A DNA stretch of 64,000 nt from positions 124,001 through 188,000 of the forward strand of contig JAYKIL010000008.1 in the NCBI GenBank assembly GCA_035284745.1, in the 5' to 3' direction. Below the pieces are notes generated by a model. It did no database searches. It was not told the origin of the DNA and saw only the letters and a list, made by a program, of their open reading frames with translations. The translations under genes and the position numbers were made by a program. Source of the stretch: JAYKJB01 sp035284745 [NCBI: Candidatus Sericytochromatia bacterium]. GTDB lineage: Bacteria > Cyanobacteriota > Sericytochromatia > S15B-MN24. This document shows, in pieces, positions 34,042-43,327 of this stretch (its first letter is position 1; every line of letters starts with the position of its first letter).

Positions 34042-35499
34042 GTGTTTTGGAGACTGCTTGGATTTTGTCTGGGCGTCTCCGTTTGTTTTTTTCCCTCACG
34101 GGCTTTGGGCGTAAACATTCAACAGGTGAACACCCGGGGTGGTGTGGGCCGTTGGGACGTGTCGCCTCAGGGTGAGGTGAGTTTGAGTATTCCTCTGAAC
34201 TCAGACTCACGATGGGAGGAAAGGGTCACAGATACCGAGTGGCGTCTTGCGCTGTCCTCTCCACCCGAAGATCTGACCTTTTCTGACTTGAATTTATCAA
34301 TTCTAGGAGGGCTTAAAGCCTCCCGAGACGGTCAGTTGCTCAACCTTTCGTTGGCCTGGAAATACTGGTGCCCCACAAGAATTGAATGGGATGCTGGCGG
34401 TCAGCTGCGGGTGACTTTCGAAACAAGGTTTGAGCATCGCACGGAGAGAACGGTTGTTCCAGGCGTTAATTACCTAAAAGTCCATCGCGCCGATGGATCC
34501 TCGCCCATTACTTTTCACGTCCTGCGGGTAGACTTAAAAAATCCCAAGGTGACTGTTCGCCCCGTCCTCGCCGGCAATCAAATTTTTTCTGTGGCAACCA
34601 TTCCAGAAATGGTGAAGAGGAACGGCGCCGTGGGAGGAATCAACGGCGCGTACTTTTCGATGCGGACCCTGGAACCACTTGGGCTCATGGTCCTGAATGG
34701 GGAATTAGTGAGTGGCCCTCTGTACCATCGCTCGGCCCTTCTTTTCGGCGAGGGACGCGTTCAGATTCGTCAGACGGCACTTGGGGCACGCCTGACCGTT
34801 CCGGGAGGCGAGACATTTGAGTGCGATGGCGTGAATATTCGGCGCGGCCTGAATCGGCTTGTTGTTTATAACTCACGTTTTGGGGACCTGACCCCCACCT
34901 CTGGAGATGGCATTGAGGCGATTCTCGACAGAGAGGGGAGGGTCGTGGCCTTTCACCGCGGGCCCGTCCCGATACCGTCGGATGGCTGGGTCATTTCAGC
35001 TCACGGCCAAGCTGCGCGATGGCTTTTGGAGAGGATTTCCTTGGGGGATGAAATAAAGGTCTCGCGGCCTTTGTTCGAGCGTATGGCTGATCTTCGCGAC
35101 GGTATTGGGGCAGGTCCCCGGCTTTTATCCGCCGGACGTTTAAAGGTTCAAGCCGCCGAAGAAAAATTTTTAAGTGATGTTTCTTTTGGCTTGGCGCCTC
35201 GTTCTGCGGTGGGTCTGGACAATCAGGGCCATCTTATTTTGTGTACCGTAGAAGGTCGCTATTCCCCCCGGAGCGTGGGGGTGAGTTTATCTGGCTTGGC
35301 CTCACTGTTAGTAGAACTGGGTGCGACGGATGCGCTTAATTTCGATGGGGGCGGCTCGACCCAAATGGTTGTGGGCGGGGAATTGGTCAGTCGCCCCTCG
35401 GAACCGGAACCTAGAGCGGTGAACAACGGCCTTCTCATATTCTATGACTCAGAGGCCGCAACCCATTCCCTTCCCCAGCCTGTGAGGGTTCGTTGGTGA
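34042..35499 (+). CDS. Exported phosphodiester glycosidase (NAGPA-domain) protein
   Basis: A 485-aa protein with a signal peptide (~residues 1-22), a beta-rich N-terminal part (~25-160) and a C-terminal NAGPA/DUF2233 phosphodiester glycosidase domain (~170-475). Hallmarks: VGGINGAYFS, RSALLFGEGR, GIGAGPRLLSAG, PRSAVGLD, and the closing LNFDGGGSTQMVV with RAVNNGLL. The family removes GlcNAc from phosphodiesters or acts in exopolysaccharide and wall metabolism, consistent with following murA after 16 bases. GTG start. It overlaps the Nudix gene by four bases. Confidence 0.9.
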   Translation: MFWRLLGFCLGVSVCFFPSRALGVNIQQVNTRGGVGRWDVSPQGEVSLSIPLNSDSRWEERVTDTEWRLALSSPPEDLTFSDLNLSILGGLKASRDGQLLNLSLAWKYWCPTRIEWDAGGQLRVTFETRFEHRTERTVVPGVNYLKVHRADGSSPITFHVLRVDLKNPKVTVRPVLAGNQIFSVATIPEMVKRNGAVGGINGAYFSMRTLEPLGLMVLNGELVSGPLYHRSALLFGEGRVQIRQTALGARLTVPGGETFECDGVNIRRGLNRLVVYNSRFGDLTPTSGDGIEAILDREGRVVAFHRGPVPIPSDGWVISAHGQAARWLLERISLGDEIKVSRPLFERMADLRDGIGAGPRLLSAGRLKVQAAEEKFLSDVSFGLAPRSAVGLDNQGHLILCTVEGRYSPRSVGVSLSGLASLLVELGATDALNFDGGGSTQMVVGGELVSRPSEPEPRAVNNGLLIFYDSEAATHSLPQPVRVRW

Positions 35500-35990
35500 C
35501 CTATTCTCCTATTGTGGCCACGCTTGGGTACGTGGTCACGACCGATCGTCAATCGGTTTTGATGGTCCATAGAAATGCGCGGGCAAATGACACCCATCAG
35601 GGGAAATGGAACGGGCTTGGCGGAAAACTTGAACCCTCGGAGAGCATCGCTCAGTGTATGTGTCGCGAGGTCCGAGAAGAAGCGAATTTAAACGTGACCC
35701 GGATGAGGCTTCGGGGCACCATTAATTGGACCGGCTTTGGTCGGGGGGGAGAGCCCTGGTTCGGATTTATTTTTCTCATCGAGGGCTATACGGGCGAGCC
35801 GCTGACCTCTAACACAGAGGGCGAACTCGCCTGGCAGCCACTGGCACGCCTTCTGTCAGGAGAACTGCCGATGTGGGAAGGCGATAAACACTTTTTGCCA
35901 CTCGTCTTTGACGAGGACCCTCGGGTGTTTTACGGCGCGATGCCTTATGAAAACGGACGGCCGATCAACTGGTCTTTTGACCGCTTCTGA
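35496..35990 (+). CDS. Nudix hydrolase (MutT/8-oxo-dGTPase-like)
   Basis: Hydrolyses a nucleoside diphosphate linked to another group; the pattern (long beta-insert, WNGLGGK) is close to MTH1-type 8-oxo-dGTP diphosphatases. Nudix box: Gly-Lys-Leu-Glu-Pro-Ser-Glu then REVREEA, with the final Gly replaced by Asn. The catalytic Glu residues are intact. 164 aa. GTG 35496 overlaps the previous stop as GTGA, showing translational coupling. Exact substrate unproven. Confidence 0.9.
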   Translation: MTYSPIVATLGYVVTTDRQSVLMVHRNARANDTHQGKWNGLGGKLEPSESIAQCMCREVREEANLNVTRMRLRGTINWTGFGRGGEPWFGFIFLIEGYTGEPLTSNTEGELAWQPLARLLSGELPMWEGDKHFLPLVFDEDPRVFYGAMPYENGRPINWSFDRF

Positions 35991-35996
35991 ATGCTT

Positions 35997-36677
35997 CTAC
36001 TTGGGCTGGACGACCAAACGCCCGGGCAATATTGTCAATGTGAAGTCTTGCGAGCCCGCCCCAGCTAACATGGCTTTGGGTAGCATGAAACCATCAGGGT
36101 TTACAGAGGCATAGAAAGCGCCCGCCGCATTCGGATCGTAAGGGGAGACCTCTATGCAACTGCCCGATTGCGTAATAGTCACTTGATTGACCCCACCACG
36201 AAGCAATTCGGCCTTCTTAACCAGGCCTGAGCCAATCCGCATGCGACCCGATGCGTCCACCTTTCGCTCGAGAACCTGGCCATTGGAGGTGGGTGTCGGA
36301 GGATTCTTCTTCACGCTTTCATCCACGGCAGGCGGTGCCGGTGCCGCAACGCTGGGGGCCACTGGACGGCTCTCGGGGGGCGATGCGGGTTCTCGCGCAA
36401 CGACCGTTGCGCGAGCGGGAGTGACGGCGGCCGGAGCAGGTGCGCTGGCGACCAATCCCTTCAGGTCGCTCAATCCCTGGCCCTCCAGGGCCTGCAGCGT
36501 CCCTCGGACCTGGGCACGCACAATTTCCTTGGTTTGATCACTCAAACCAGGATAGGCCTTGAGCCAAGGATGGGTCTTGAACTCTTGACTCAGACGAGGC
36601 CCAAAAACCCAACCCTGTCGCGCCATCGCAACAAACCAGGCTTGGTGGGATGCTTCTGCGATCTTTTCAAATTCCAT
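35997..36677 (-). CDS. RyR-domain protein with duplicated AbrB-like C-terminal half
   Basis: A 226-aa protein of unusual build. Residues ~5-66 match the RyR repeat pattern known from ryanodine receptors and a set of bacterial and phage proteins: HQAW, GWVFGP, KTHPWLKAYPGLSD, KE.VR..VRGTLQAL. A Pro/Ala-rich linker (~78-130) follows. The last ~90 residues seem to hold two similar beta-hairpin units, VDASGRMRIG...SCIEVSP and VNPDGFMLPK...RLVVQPK, resembling AbrB/MraZ-type swapped hairpins. The start is set by AAGGAT eight bases upstream. No signal peptide. Function unknown; bacterial RyR domains are suspected ligand-binding modules. Confidence 0.8.
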   Translation of the reverse strand: MEFEKIAEASHQAWFVAMARQGWVFGPRLSQEFKTHPWLKAYPGLSDQTKEIVRAQVRGTLQALEGQGLSDLKGLVASAPAPAAVTPARATVVAREPASPPESRPVAPSVAAPAPPAVDESVKKNPPTPTSNGQVLERKVDASGRMRIGSGLVKKAELLRGGVNQVTITQSGSCIEVSPYDPNAAGAFYASVNPDGFMLPKAMLAGAGSQDFTLTILPGRLVVQPK

Positions 36678-36894
36678 ACAAACTATCCTTACTGCGCGTC
36701 GTATTTTCTCTGACGCGAAAGTGGCCCCTGGCTAGTTCGTTGGGCTTACCATCGCCACGTGGCAATGATAGCGAGTGTCTCGGCCCTTTTCAGGGGTATC
36801 GATCACTTCAGGCGAAGTTTGGCTAAAAAATCAGCCCGTGAACTTGTACGTTCTTCGTCGGGCGGCGTCTCTCGTAGGGGAAGCCTCGGAAATT

Positions 36895-37332
36895 TTAGTT
36901 ATTCTTCACGGGTAGCCGCTCGGCTATGGACGATGCTGAGGATGGGAACCATTGCCCGTGTGCGTCACGAGCGCCTATCACCAACTCTGTCTTACTCCGA
37001 TGAGCGGGGTTCCCATCGTGCGCGACAAGGATGGCTGAATAGGTTCCTTGGGGGGTCAGCCGCAGGGAGCCCACTGCAAGCGGGGGATCGGTGAGGTATC
37101 CATTGACAGCGACCCGTCCAAATTCATCGACCTGCGCTTTGACTGTTTCGATTCTTATCGCGGGGAAGTCGCCCGCGATAACTCTGGCTTCGTGGTGACT
37201 CAGTGCGTCACGGGAGTACCATTGCCACCAAAAGGTGCTTGCCAAAAGTATGACACCACCAAGAGCAAGAAGCCGTCGCGTGCGGTTTCTTTTTTTAACA
37301 AAGTCCGCACCCAAGTTCATCGATGGCTCCAT
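36895..37332 (-). CDS. Single-pass membrane hypothetical protein
   Basis: A 145-aa protein with an Arg/Lys-rich N-terminus (KKRNRTRR), one membrane helix (~20-38) and an extracytoplasmic beta-rich domain (~50-145) of unknown kind (SLRLTPQGTYSAILVAHDG). ATG 37332 follows GGGAGG with good spacing and is preferred over the longer frame to 37365. It is separated from the RyR gene by 217 bases without features. Confidence 0.65.
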   Translation of the reverse strand: MEPSMNLGADFVKKRNRTRRLLALGGVILLASTFWWQWYSRDALSHHEARVIAGDFPAIRIETVKAQVDEFGRVAVNGYLTDPPLAVGSLRLTPQGTYSAILVAHDGNPAHRSKTELVIGARDAHGQWFPSSASSIAERLPVKNN

Positions 37333-37487
37333 ACGTCCTCCCACGGTTCCCATTTTAAACCTCAAGGCCGCTCGCTGGCTATTCGGGGAGGCTTGGTTCG
37401 CGGGAATAGTCGGCTCTCAACTGTGTGTTAAACTGGATGGGGCTCCCGTTCTGATTCAGGCGCCCCAGTATTGAGGAAGACAGCGTT

Positions 37488-38531
37488 ATGACCATTCGTC
37501 CCGACACCCTCTCGCGCGGGGTCCATCAGGCCCCCTCGTTAACGCCTGAGCTCAAACTAACGATCCACGAGATGATGATTGTCAGTCGCGTGATTGATGA
37601 AGTCACGATCAGTATGAATCGCTCGGGTCAGGGGTTCTTCTGGATAGGAGGGCCCGGCGAGGAGGCGTTTGGAGTGAGCTTGGGGCTTCAGGTCAAAAAG
37701 GGATGTGGCCCGGATCATGATTATCTGCACCTGCACTACCGGAGCAACCCCATATTGGTGGCCATGGGGGCTTTACCGATTGATACCCTCCGACAGATGC
37801 GTTCGACGCAGACGGACCCTTACTCAGGGGGGCGGAACTTCGTCAACCACTACGCCATCCATGCCTGGAACGTCACCCCTGTCACTCCGACCATAGAGAC
37901 ACAATACGTGATGGCTCCCGGAACCGCGTGGGTTCAGAAACGGCACGGCGGCGATGGCCTCACGATCGTTAATGGGGGAGATGCAGGGACCGCTGAAGGA
38001 GATTTTGCATCCTGTTTGAATTGGGCCACCCGCCCGGGGGCAGAATTACCGATTTTGGTGATCGTCAACCACAACGGTTATGGAATATCGACCCCCGCGG
38101 GTCAAGTGCAAAGCTCGACGAACATCGCGCAGCGAGCGGAAGCCTATGGGATGCGATGGGGCGTTGTTGATGGCAATGATTTGCTGGCGAGTTGGGCCGC
38201 GATAGCTGAAGCGATGGCCTACATTCGCTCGGAACGCAAACCTTTTTGCTTGCAGGCGAATGTGAGTCGACTGCATGGACATAGTTCCGCGTCGGGGGCC
38301 AACCGGGTTCCTGACGAGATTGACCCGATTGCGCGATTCGAGGCCCATCTCATCGAGCAAGGGCTAGCGACGCGCCAAGCTTGTGACGATGTGTGGGAGC
38401 GGGTTCGCGCGCAGATGAAAGAAGATCTTAAACAGGTTCTATCGGAGCCATTGGCCTCCGATCGTGACCGATTCATCACCTTTACGGGAGAGAAACCTTC
38501 GTTTGTCTCGCCCGATTCACCCCGGAGGTAA
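37488..38531 (+). CDS. 2-oxoacid dehydrogenase E1 component, alpha subunit
   Basis: Thiamine-diphosphate-dependent decarboxylase alpha subunit (pyruvate or branched-chain 2-oxoacid type). The sequence has PGEEAFGV, the active-site region DHDYLHLHYR, and a TPP/Mg motif reading GGDAGTAEGDF...NHNGYGIS, instead of the usual GDGATNEGDF...NNGYAIS. The C-terminal RLHGHSSASG loop matches the phosphorylation/active-site loop of BCKDH E1 alpha. 347 aa. GAGGAA upstream fixes the ATG. The beta gene follows after 9 bases. No E2/E3 genes are in the window. Confidence 0.9.
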   Translation: MTIRPDTLSRGVHQAPSLTPELKLTIHEMMIVSRVIDEVTISMNRSGQGFFWIGGPGEEAFGVSLGLQVKKGCGPDHDYLHLHYRSNPILVAMGALPIDTLRQMRSTQTDPYSGGRNFVNHYAIHAWNVTPVTPTIETQYVMAPGTAWVQKRHGGDGLTIVNGGDAGTAEGDFASCLNWATRPGAELPILVIVNHNGYGISTPAGQVQSSTNIAQRAEAYGMRWGVVDGNDLLASWAAIAEAMAYIRSERKPFCLQANVSRLHGHSSASGANRVPDEIDPIARFEAHLIEQGLATRQACDDVWERVRAQMKEDLKQVLSEPLASDRDRFITFTGEKPSFVSPDSPRR

Positions 38532-38540
38532 TGACACGAG

Positions 38541-39602
38541 ATGGCAACGATAGCTCAGGCCATACGGATGGCCCTTCACTATGGTGAAAAGAATCTCGGA
38601 GTAACGGATGTCTTCGGGGAGGATGTGGGTCCTCCGTTGGGTGGTGTTTTCACCGCGACCCAGGGTTTGGAGACCGCCTGGAATTCACCGCTTGATGAGC
38701 GAGGCATTATCGGGGCGGCGATGGGGATTGCCATGGCGGGGGGCAAGCCGGTCGCTGAGATTCAATTCGCAGACTATATTTTCAACACCATTGATCTTTT
38801 GAAGTTGGCCGGCAATCTTCATTGGTCGAGTTACGGCCAGTACCACCTGCCGATGGTCGTGATGACGCCGGTTGGGGCCGGAATTCACGGGTCGATCTAC
38901 CATTCTCATTCTTTCGAGAGCGTCGCTTCCCACATCCCGGGTTGGAAAATCGTCGCTCCTTCAAATGCCAAAGACGCCTACGGGCTGATGATTGCGGCCA
39001 TTAAAGACCCAAACCCAGTACTGTATTTGAAGTCGAAGGCGTTGATGCGCGCCGTGGGTGACGAGTTGATCCCGGGAGAGCCTGCGGACAAGCGTGCCTT
39101 GGACTCCATGATTAATGCTCCCGTGGGCGATCGGGCCGATTGGCAACCTCGCTGGCCCGAGGGACTGACTGACTACACGATTGAACTGGGCAAAGCAGCG
39201 GTGGTGCGTGCAGGGACGGATGTGACCGTTATTTCATACAGCCGCATGCTGCCGCTCTGTGTCGCGGCGGCTGCAGAGATAGAGGCGGAGACGGGTATTC
39301 GGGCGGAGGTGATCGACCTGCGCACGCTCTACCCTCTGGATATGGAAACATTGGAACAGTCGGTGCGAAAAACTCGCCGCGTCTTGGTGGTCAATGAAGA
39401 CACTGAGGTTACCAACTTTGGAGAGCACGTGTTGCGTAAGTTGATTGACCGCTGTTTTTACCACATGGAGGCGCCCCCCACGTTGCTGGCTGGCGTCGAT
39501 GTCCCAGGCATCGGATTGAGTCCCCTATTGGAAGACGCCAGCGTCCCGCAACCCGCTCAGATTAAAGAGAAAATCCTGGAACTGGCCAAGATACCTGCTT
39601 GA
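38541..39602 (+). CDS. 2-oxoacid dehydrogenase E1 component, beta subunit
   Basis: Partner of the alpha subunit, forming the alpha2-beta2 decarboxylase. Seen: FGEDVG, LDERGIIGAAMGIAMAG (TPP pyrimidine end with the catalytic Glu), VAEIQFADY, GAGIHGSIYHSHSFES (with active-site His), and a transketolase C-terminal domain with EVIDLRTLYPLDMETL and VNEDTEV. 353 aa, as expected. ATG start. Terminator right after. Confidence 0.93.
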   Translation: MATIAQAIRMALHYGEKNLGVTDVFGEDVGPPLGGVFTATQGLETAWNSPLDERGIIGAAMGIAMAGGKPVAEIQFADYIFNTIDLLKLAGNLHWSSYGQYHLPMVVMTPVGAGIHGSIYHSHSFESVASHIPGWKIVAPSNAKDAYGLMIAAIKDPNPVLYLKSKALMRAVGDELIPGEPADKRALDSMINAPVGDRADWQPRWPEGLTDYTIELGKAAVVRAGTDVTVISYSRMLPLCVAAAAEIEAETGIRAEVIDLRTLYPLDMETLEQSVRKTRRVLVVNEDTEVTNFGEHVLRKLIDRCFYHMEAPPTLLAGVDVPGIGLSPLLEDASVPQPAQIKEKILELAKIPA

Positions 39603-39631
39603 GTTGGGGCGTGCTGTTCCCTTTATCGTTG

Positions 39632-39666
39632 GAAGGGTTGCTGGTCCATAGCAGCCCTTCTTTTTT
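39632..39666 (+). terminator. Rho-independent terminator of the E1 operon
   Basis: An 11-bp stem (39632-39642 with 39650-39660, one T-G pair), a 7-base loop and six T residues. It closes the E1 alpha/beta operon. Confidence 0.9.
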
Positions 39667-39753
39667 AACGTGCGTCTGGTAAAATTCAGGCGGTTTCTGT
39701 TGCCGCGCGCAAGGGTCAGCGGCTTCAGGGCATTTCACTGTTGGAGGAAGATT

Positions 39754-42045
39754 GTGCCAACCATAGAAACAACACCGGAAGCGTTGCGCGGAGTTTACCA
39801 GCGGATGGCTGAAAGGCTTGACGTCGTTCGTAAACGCCTCAATCGGCCTTTGACATTGGCGGAAAAGATTCTTTTTGGCCATCTGGATCAACCGGACACA
39901 CAGGTTCTGGAGGCTGGTCGCGCCTACCTGATGCTGCGCCCCGATCGGGTCATTATGCAGGATGCAACGGCGCAAATGGCGATTTTGCAATTTATGCAAG
40001 CTGGCGTGTTTCAAACGGCGGTGCCCACGACGGTGCATGCGGATCACCTTATCCAAGCACATTTTGGGGCGGAAAAAGATACGGAATCAGCTTCCATCAC
40101 CAACAAGGAAGTCTATGACTTTCTGCGTTCTGCAGCGTCGAAATACGGCATGGGTTTCTGGGGCCCCGGTTCGGGAATTATTCACCAGGTCGTATTGGAG
40201 AACTACGCCGCGCCCGGCACGTTGATGATTGGTTCTGACTCACACACGCCCAATGCGGGTGGCCTCGGAATGCTGGCCATCGGCGTGGGGGGAGCCGACA
40301 CGGTAGACGTGATGGCTGGTTTTCCCTGGGAATTGCTACAGCCTAAATTGATTGGGGTCAAATTAACTGGAGAGCTAAAGGGGTGGGCCTCTCCGAAGGA
40401 CGTGATTCTTTGGGTTGCCGGGCAGTTAACGGTCAAGGGTGGCACAAATGCCATCGTCGAGTATTTTGGTCCTGGAGCTGAAGCTATGTCTTGCACAGGC
40501 AAGGCGACCATCTGCAATATGGGTGCGGAGATTGGAGCGACGACCTCCGTATTCCCGTATGACGAACGCATGAAGGTCTACCTGGAGGCCACAGAACGGG
40601 CGGATCTCGTTCCGGTAATTGAAGACTTCCGTGCGATGCTGGTTCCCGACGCGGAGGTATTGGCCGCGCCCGAAAACTACTATCATCAGCTCCTTGAGCT
40701 GGATCTATCCTCCCTGGAGCCCCATATCGTGGGGCCTCATAGCCCTGATTTTGCACGGCCGATCTCGCAGTTGTCGGCAGAGGCCAAAGCTGCCGGTTGG
40801 CCGTTAGAAATTTCTGCGGCGCTGATCGGCTCTTGTACCAATTCCAGTTACGAAGATGTGCATCGCGCGGCTCAGGTCGCGGAGCAGGCGAGCCGCCGAG
40901 GGGTTTCGAGTGCTGCAAAGTTGTCGATCTCGCCAGGTTCTGCTTCCGTGTTTGAGACAGCCCGCCGCGACGGCCTCACGGAGCCGCTGGAAAACATCGG
41001 GGCGGTTGTGATGGCGAATGCGTGTGGCCCTTGCATTGGTCAGTGGAAGCGGGATGACATCCCGAAGGGGCAGAAAAATACGATTGTGACTTCATTTAAT
41101 CGGAACTTTCCTGGCAGGAATGATGCGAATCCTGAGACCTATGCGTTTGTCGCGAGTCCCGAAATCACCATCGCCTTGGGCCTTGCGGGGACTCTTGCCT
41201 TCAACCCTGTGGTGGATGAGTTGAAAACGGCCGATGGGAGTGGTTGGAAACTGACACCTCCGGGCCCTGCGCCTGAGGTTCCCGCGGAGGGATATGTGGG
41301 GAGACGCTTCGCGTATGAAGCGCCGGCAGCGGATCCGAGCAAAGTGAACGTCGCGGTGAGTCCGGACTCTGAACGTCTACAGATTCTGTCGCCTTTCGCT
41401 CCTTGCGCACCGAAAGAATTTCTCAAGATGCCGATTCTTGTCAAAACCAAAGGGAAGACGACGACGGATCACATCTCTCCTGCAGGCCCCTGGCTTCGTT
41501 ACCGGGGGCATTTGGATCGAATTTCAGACAATATGTTGACCGGGGCTATCAACGCTTGGACGGGGGGTCGCGGGACCACAAAAAACCAGTTCACGGCAGA
41601 AGAAGATCAAGAAACACCCCAGGTGGCGCGCGATTACAAAGCCAGAGGGCATCGCTGGGTTATCGTCGGGGATGAAAACTATGGGGAAGGAAGCAGTCGC
41701 GAGCACGCGGCGATGAGCCCCCGTTTCCTGGGTTGCGCGGTGGTGATTGTTCGCTCTTTCGCGCGCATTCACGAAACCAATTTGAAGAAACAGGGGATTC
41801 TGCCTTTGACCTTTGCAAATTCGGCGGATTACGAGAAGGTACTGCAAGGTGACTCATTAACCCTGGACAGCTTGGATGCGCTGATGCCCGGGGTCCCCCT
41901 GTCGGGTACGCTGCATCACAGCGACGGCACCTCCGAGAAGTTGACGTTTGGCCACACCATGAACCCAGAGCAGATCGAATGGTTTCGTTCTGGTGGCGCC
42001 TTGAATCTTTTGCGTCAAAAGTCAGCGGCTGGAGCTGCCTCCTAG
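39754..42045 (+). CDS. acnA: Aconitate hydratase (mitochondrial-type family)
   Basis: Citrate/isocitrate isomerase of the TCA cycle with a [4Fe-4S] cluster. 763 aa. Cluster cysteines lie in SCTNSSYED and in ACGPCIGQW. Other family marks: SDSHTPNAGGLGMLAIGVGG near residue 165, YGEGSSREHAA in the C-terminal swivel domain, and RSFARIHETNLKKQGILPL. Order and length fit the mitochondrial-type aconitase rather than AcnB. GTG 39754 is preceded by GGAGGAAG; the open frame upstream is not coding. Own terminator follows. Confidence 0.95.
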   Translation: MPTIETTPEALRGVYQRMAERLDVVRKRLNRPLTLAEKILFGHLDQPDTQVLEAGRAYLMLRPDRVIMQDATAQMAILQFMQAGVFQTAVPTTVHADHLIQAHFGAEKDTESASITNKEVYDFLRSAASKYGMGFWGPGSGIIHQVVLENYAAPGTLMIGSDSHTPNAGGLGMLAIGVGGADTVDVMAGFPWELLQPKLIGVKLTGELKGWASPKDVILWVAGQLTVKGGTNAIVEYFGPGAEAMSCTGKATICNMGAEIGATTSVFPYDERMKVYLEATERADLVPVIEDFRAMLVPDAEVLAAPENYYHQLLELDLSSLEPHIVGPHSPDFARPISQLSAEAKAAGWPLEISAALIGSCTNSSYEDVHRAAQVAEQASRRGVSSAAKLSISPGSASVFETARRDGLTEPLENIGAVVMANACGPCIGQWKRDDIPKGQKNTIVTSFNRNFPGRNDANPETYAFVASPEITIALGLAGTLAFNPVVDELKTADGSGWKLTPPGPAPEVPAEGYVGRRFAYEAPAADPSKVNVAVSPDSERLQILSPFAPCAPKEFLKMPILVKTKGKTTTDHISPAGPWLRYRGHLDRISDNMLTGAINAWTGGRGTTKNQFTAEEDQETPQVARDYKARGHRWVIVGDENYGEGSSREHAAMSPRFLGCAVVIVRSFARIHETNLKKQGILPLTFANSADYEKVLQGDSLTLDSLDALMPGVPLSGTLHHSDGTSEKLTFGHTMNPEQIEWFRSGGALNLLRQKSAAGAAS

Positions 42046-42088
42046 GCCCCTCGTTTATCGTTGTTTCTGGCGGAACGAGTAGAACCCA

Positions 42089-42120
42089 GAGGCTCGCTTA
42101 AAAACAAGCGGGCCTCTTTT
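42089..42120 (+). terminator. Rho-independent terminator of acnA
   Basis: An 11-bp stem (42089-42099 with 42106-42116, one T-G pair) with a 6-base loop, then TTTT. Located 44 bases after the aconitase stop. Confidence 0.85.
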
Positions 42121-42235
42121 CATTCGGCGGTCCTACCGGACAGGTTGTTTGGTCACAGACCAAGTGTCTCCGCGCCTATAGAGTCGAGAGGTTGGGGCTA
42201 TTGCCCGCGCTGTCTGATGTCTCTTGGGGGCCGTT

Positions 42236-43264
42236 GTGTTCATTCCATACTTGCGACTTTCCGTTGTGGCCGCCTTTATCGCGTGCGCAGGGGCCACCTT
42301 CGAGGCGTATGCAGCGCCTAATGAATCGTTGACCGCGACGGTCGAGGGCTTCAGAAAGTCTGCTGCCGCGGGAAACGTGGAGGCCCTGGTTCACTTGGGC
42401 GTGATGCACGAGTATGGGCTAGGTGTCCCTAAGGATGAGGCTGCGGCGGCCCGATGGTATCGCCTCGCGGCCGAAAAAGGTGAGCTACAAGCCCAGTTTC
42501 GCCTCGGATATCTGTTCGATCACGGGATCGGTTTGCCTTCGGACAAAGCCGCAGCGTTTCGCTGGTATTTGAAGGCGGCGGAGCGAGGTGTTCCTCAAGC
42601 GATGTACAGTGTGGGGCAAATGTATGACGCGGGGATTGGGACAGAAGTCAATTCAGCGCGGGCCGTCACGTGGTACGCGCGTGCTGCTGAGCATAATCAC
42701 GCCGACGCCCAAGTTGCTTTGGGGTTATTGTTGGATGCTGGCAAAGGTGTGAAAAAAGATGAAAAGCTTGCGGTGACTTGGTTTGAAAGGGCTGCCGATC
42801 AGGAACACGCGGGCGGAGAAGTTTGCCTTGGCGTGATGTATTACAGGGGGGCGGGGGTTCATCGGGATCCGGGTCGGGCAGCCGTCTGGTTTCGGAAAGC
42901 AGGGTTGCGCGGCGATTCACAAGCGCTTTTTAATTTGGCTGTGCTGTATGCCAATGGCGAAGGTGTCAATCGGGATGATGTTGAGGCACTACGGCTCTTG
43001 GAGCGCTCTGCTCAAGAGGGGGGCACCGAAGCCTTGGTTCATTTGGGTGACATGTATGCGCAAGGGCGGGGGGTTAAACGCGATTTGATTGCCGCCGCCG
43101 CTTGGTATCAGCTGGCGGTTCGGCGTGGACGTGCGGAGGCTCGGGGTCTGCTCGATAAAACGATGGCCTCCTTGAGTCTTGCGCAGCGCGATGACGCACG
43201 GCGCAAGGCCGATGCCTGGTGGCGGCAGCGGGAAGCGGTCGTGCGTTCAGCTTCCGCGAAGTAG
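42236..43264 (+). CDS. Exported Sel1-repeat protein
   Basis: A 342-aa protein with a signal peptide (~1-24, ending in an Ala-Tyr-Ala-type site). It has about eight Sel1 repeats of 36 residues, each with the A.xxLGxxYxxGxGV...D..A..W...AA pattern (for example VHLGVMHEYGLGVPKDEAAA). Sel1 repeats bind proteins and often act in the envelope or in virulence regulation. GTG 42236 is chosen because the signal peptide begins there and GGGGG lies just upstream. Function otherwise unknown. Confidence 0.85.
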   Translation: MFIPYLRLSVVAAFIACAGATFEAYAAPNESLTATVEGFRKSAAAGNVEALVHLGVMHEYGLGVPKDEAAAARWYRLAAEKGELQAQFRLGYLFDHGIGLPSDKAAAFRWYLKAAERGVPQAMYSVGQMYDAGIGTEVNSARAVTWYARAAEHNHADAQVALGLLLDAGKGVKKDEKLAVTWFERAADQEHAGGEVCLGVMYYRGAGVHRDPGRAAVWFRKAGLRGDSQALFNLAVLYANGEGVNRDDVEALRLLERSAQEGGTEALVHLGDMYAQGRGVKRDLIAAAAWYQLAVRRGRAEARGLLDKTMASLSLAQRDDARRKADAWWRQREAVVRSASAK

Positions 43265-43327
43265 TCTTGGCTTCCAATTTTCCTCTTGGATGGGGCCTCC
43301 GGTGGGAATCTGCTACCATGACGGGTG

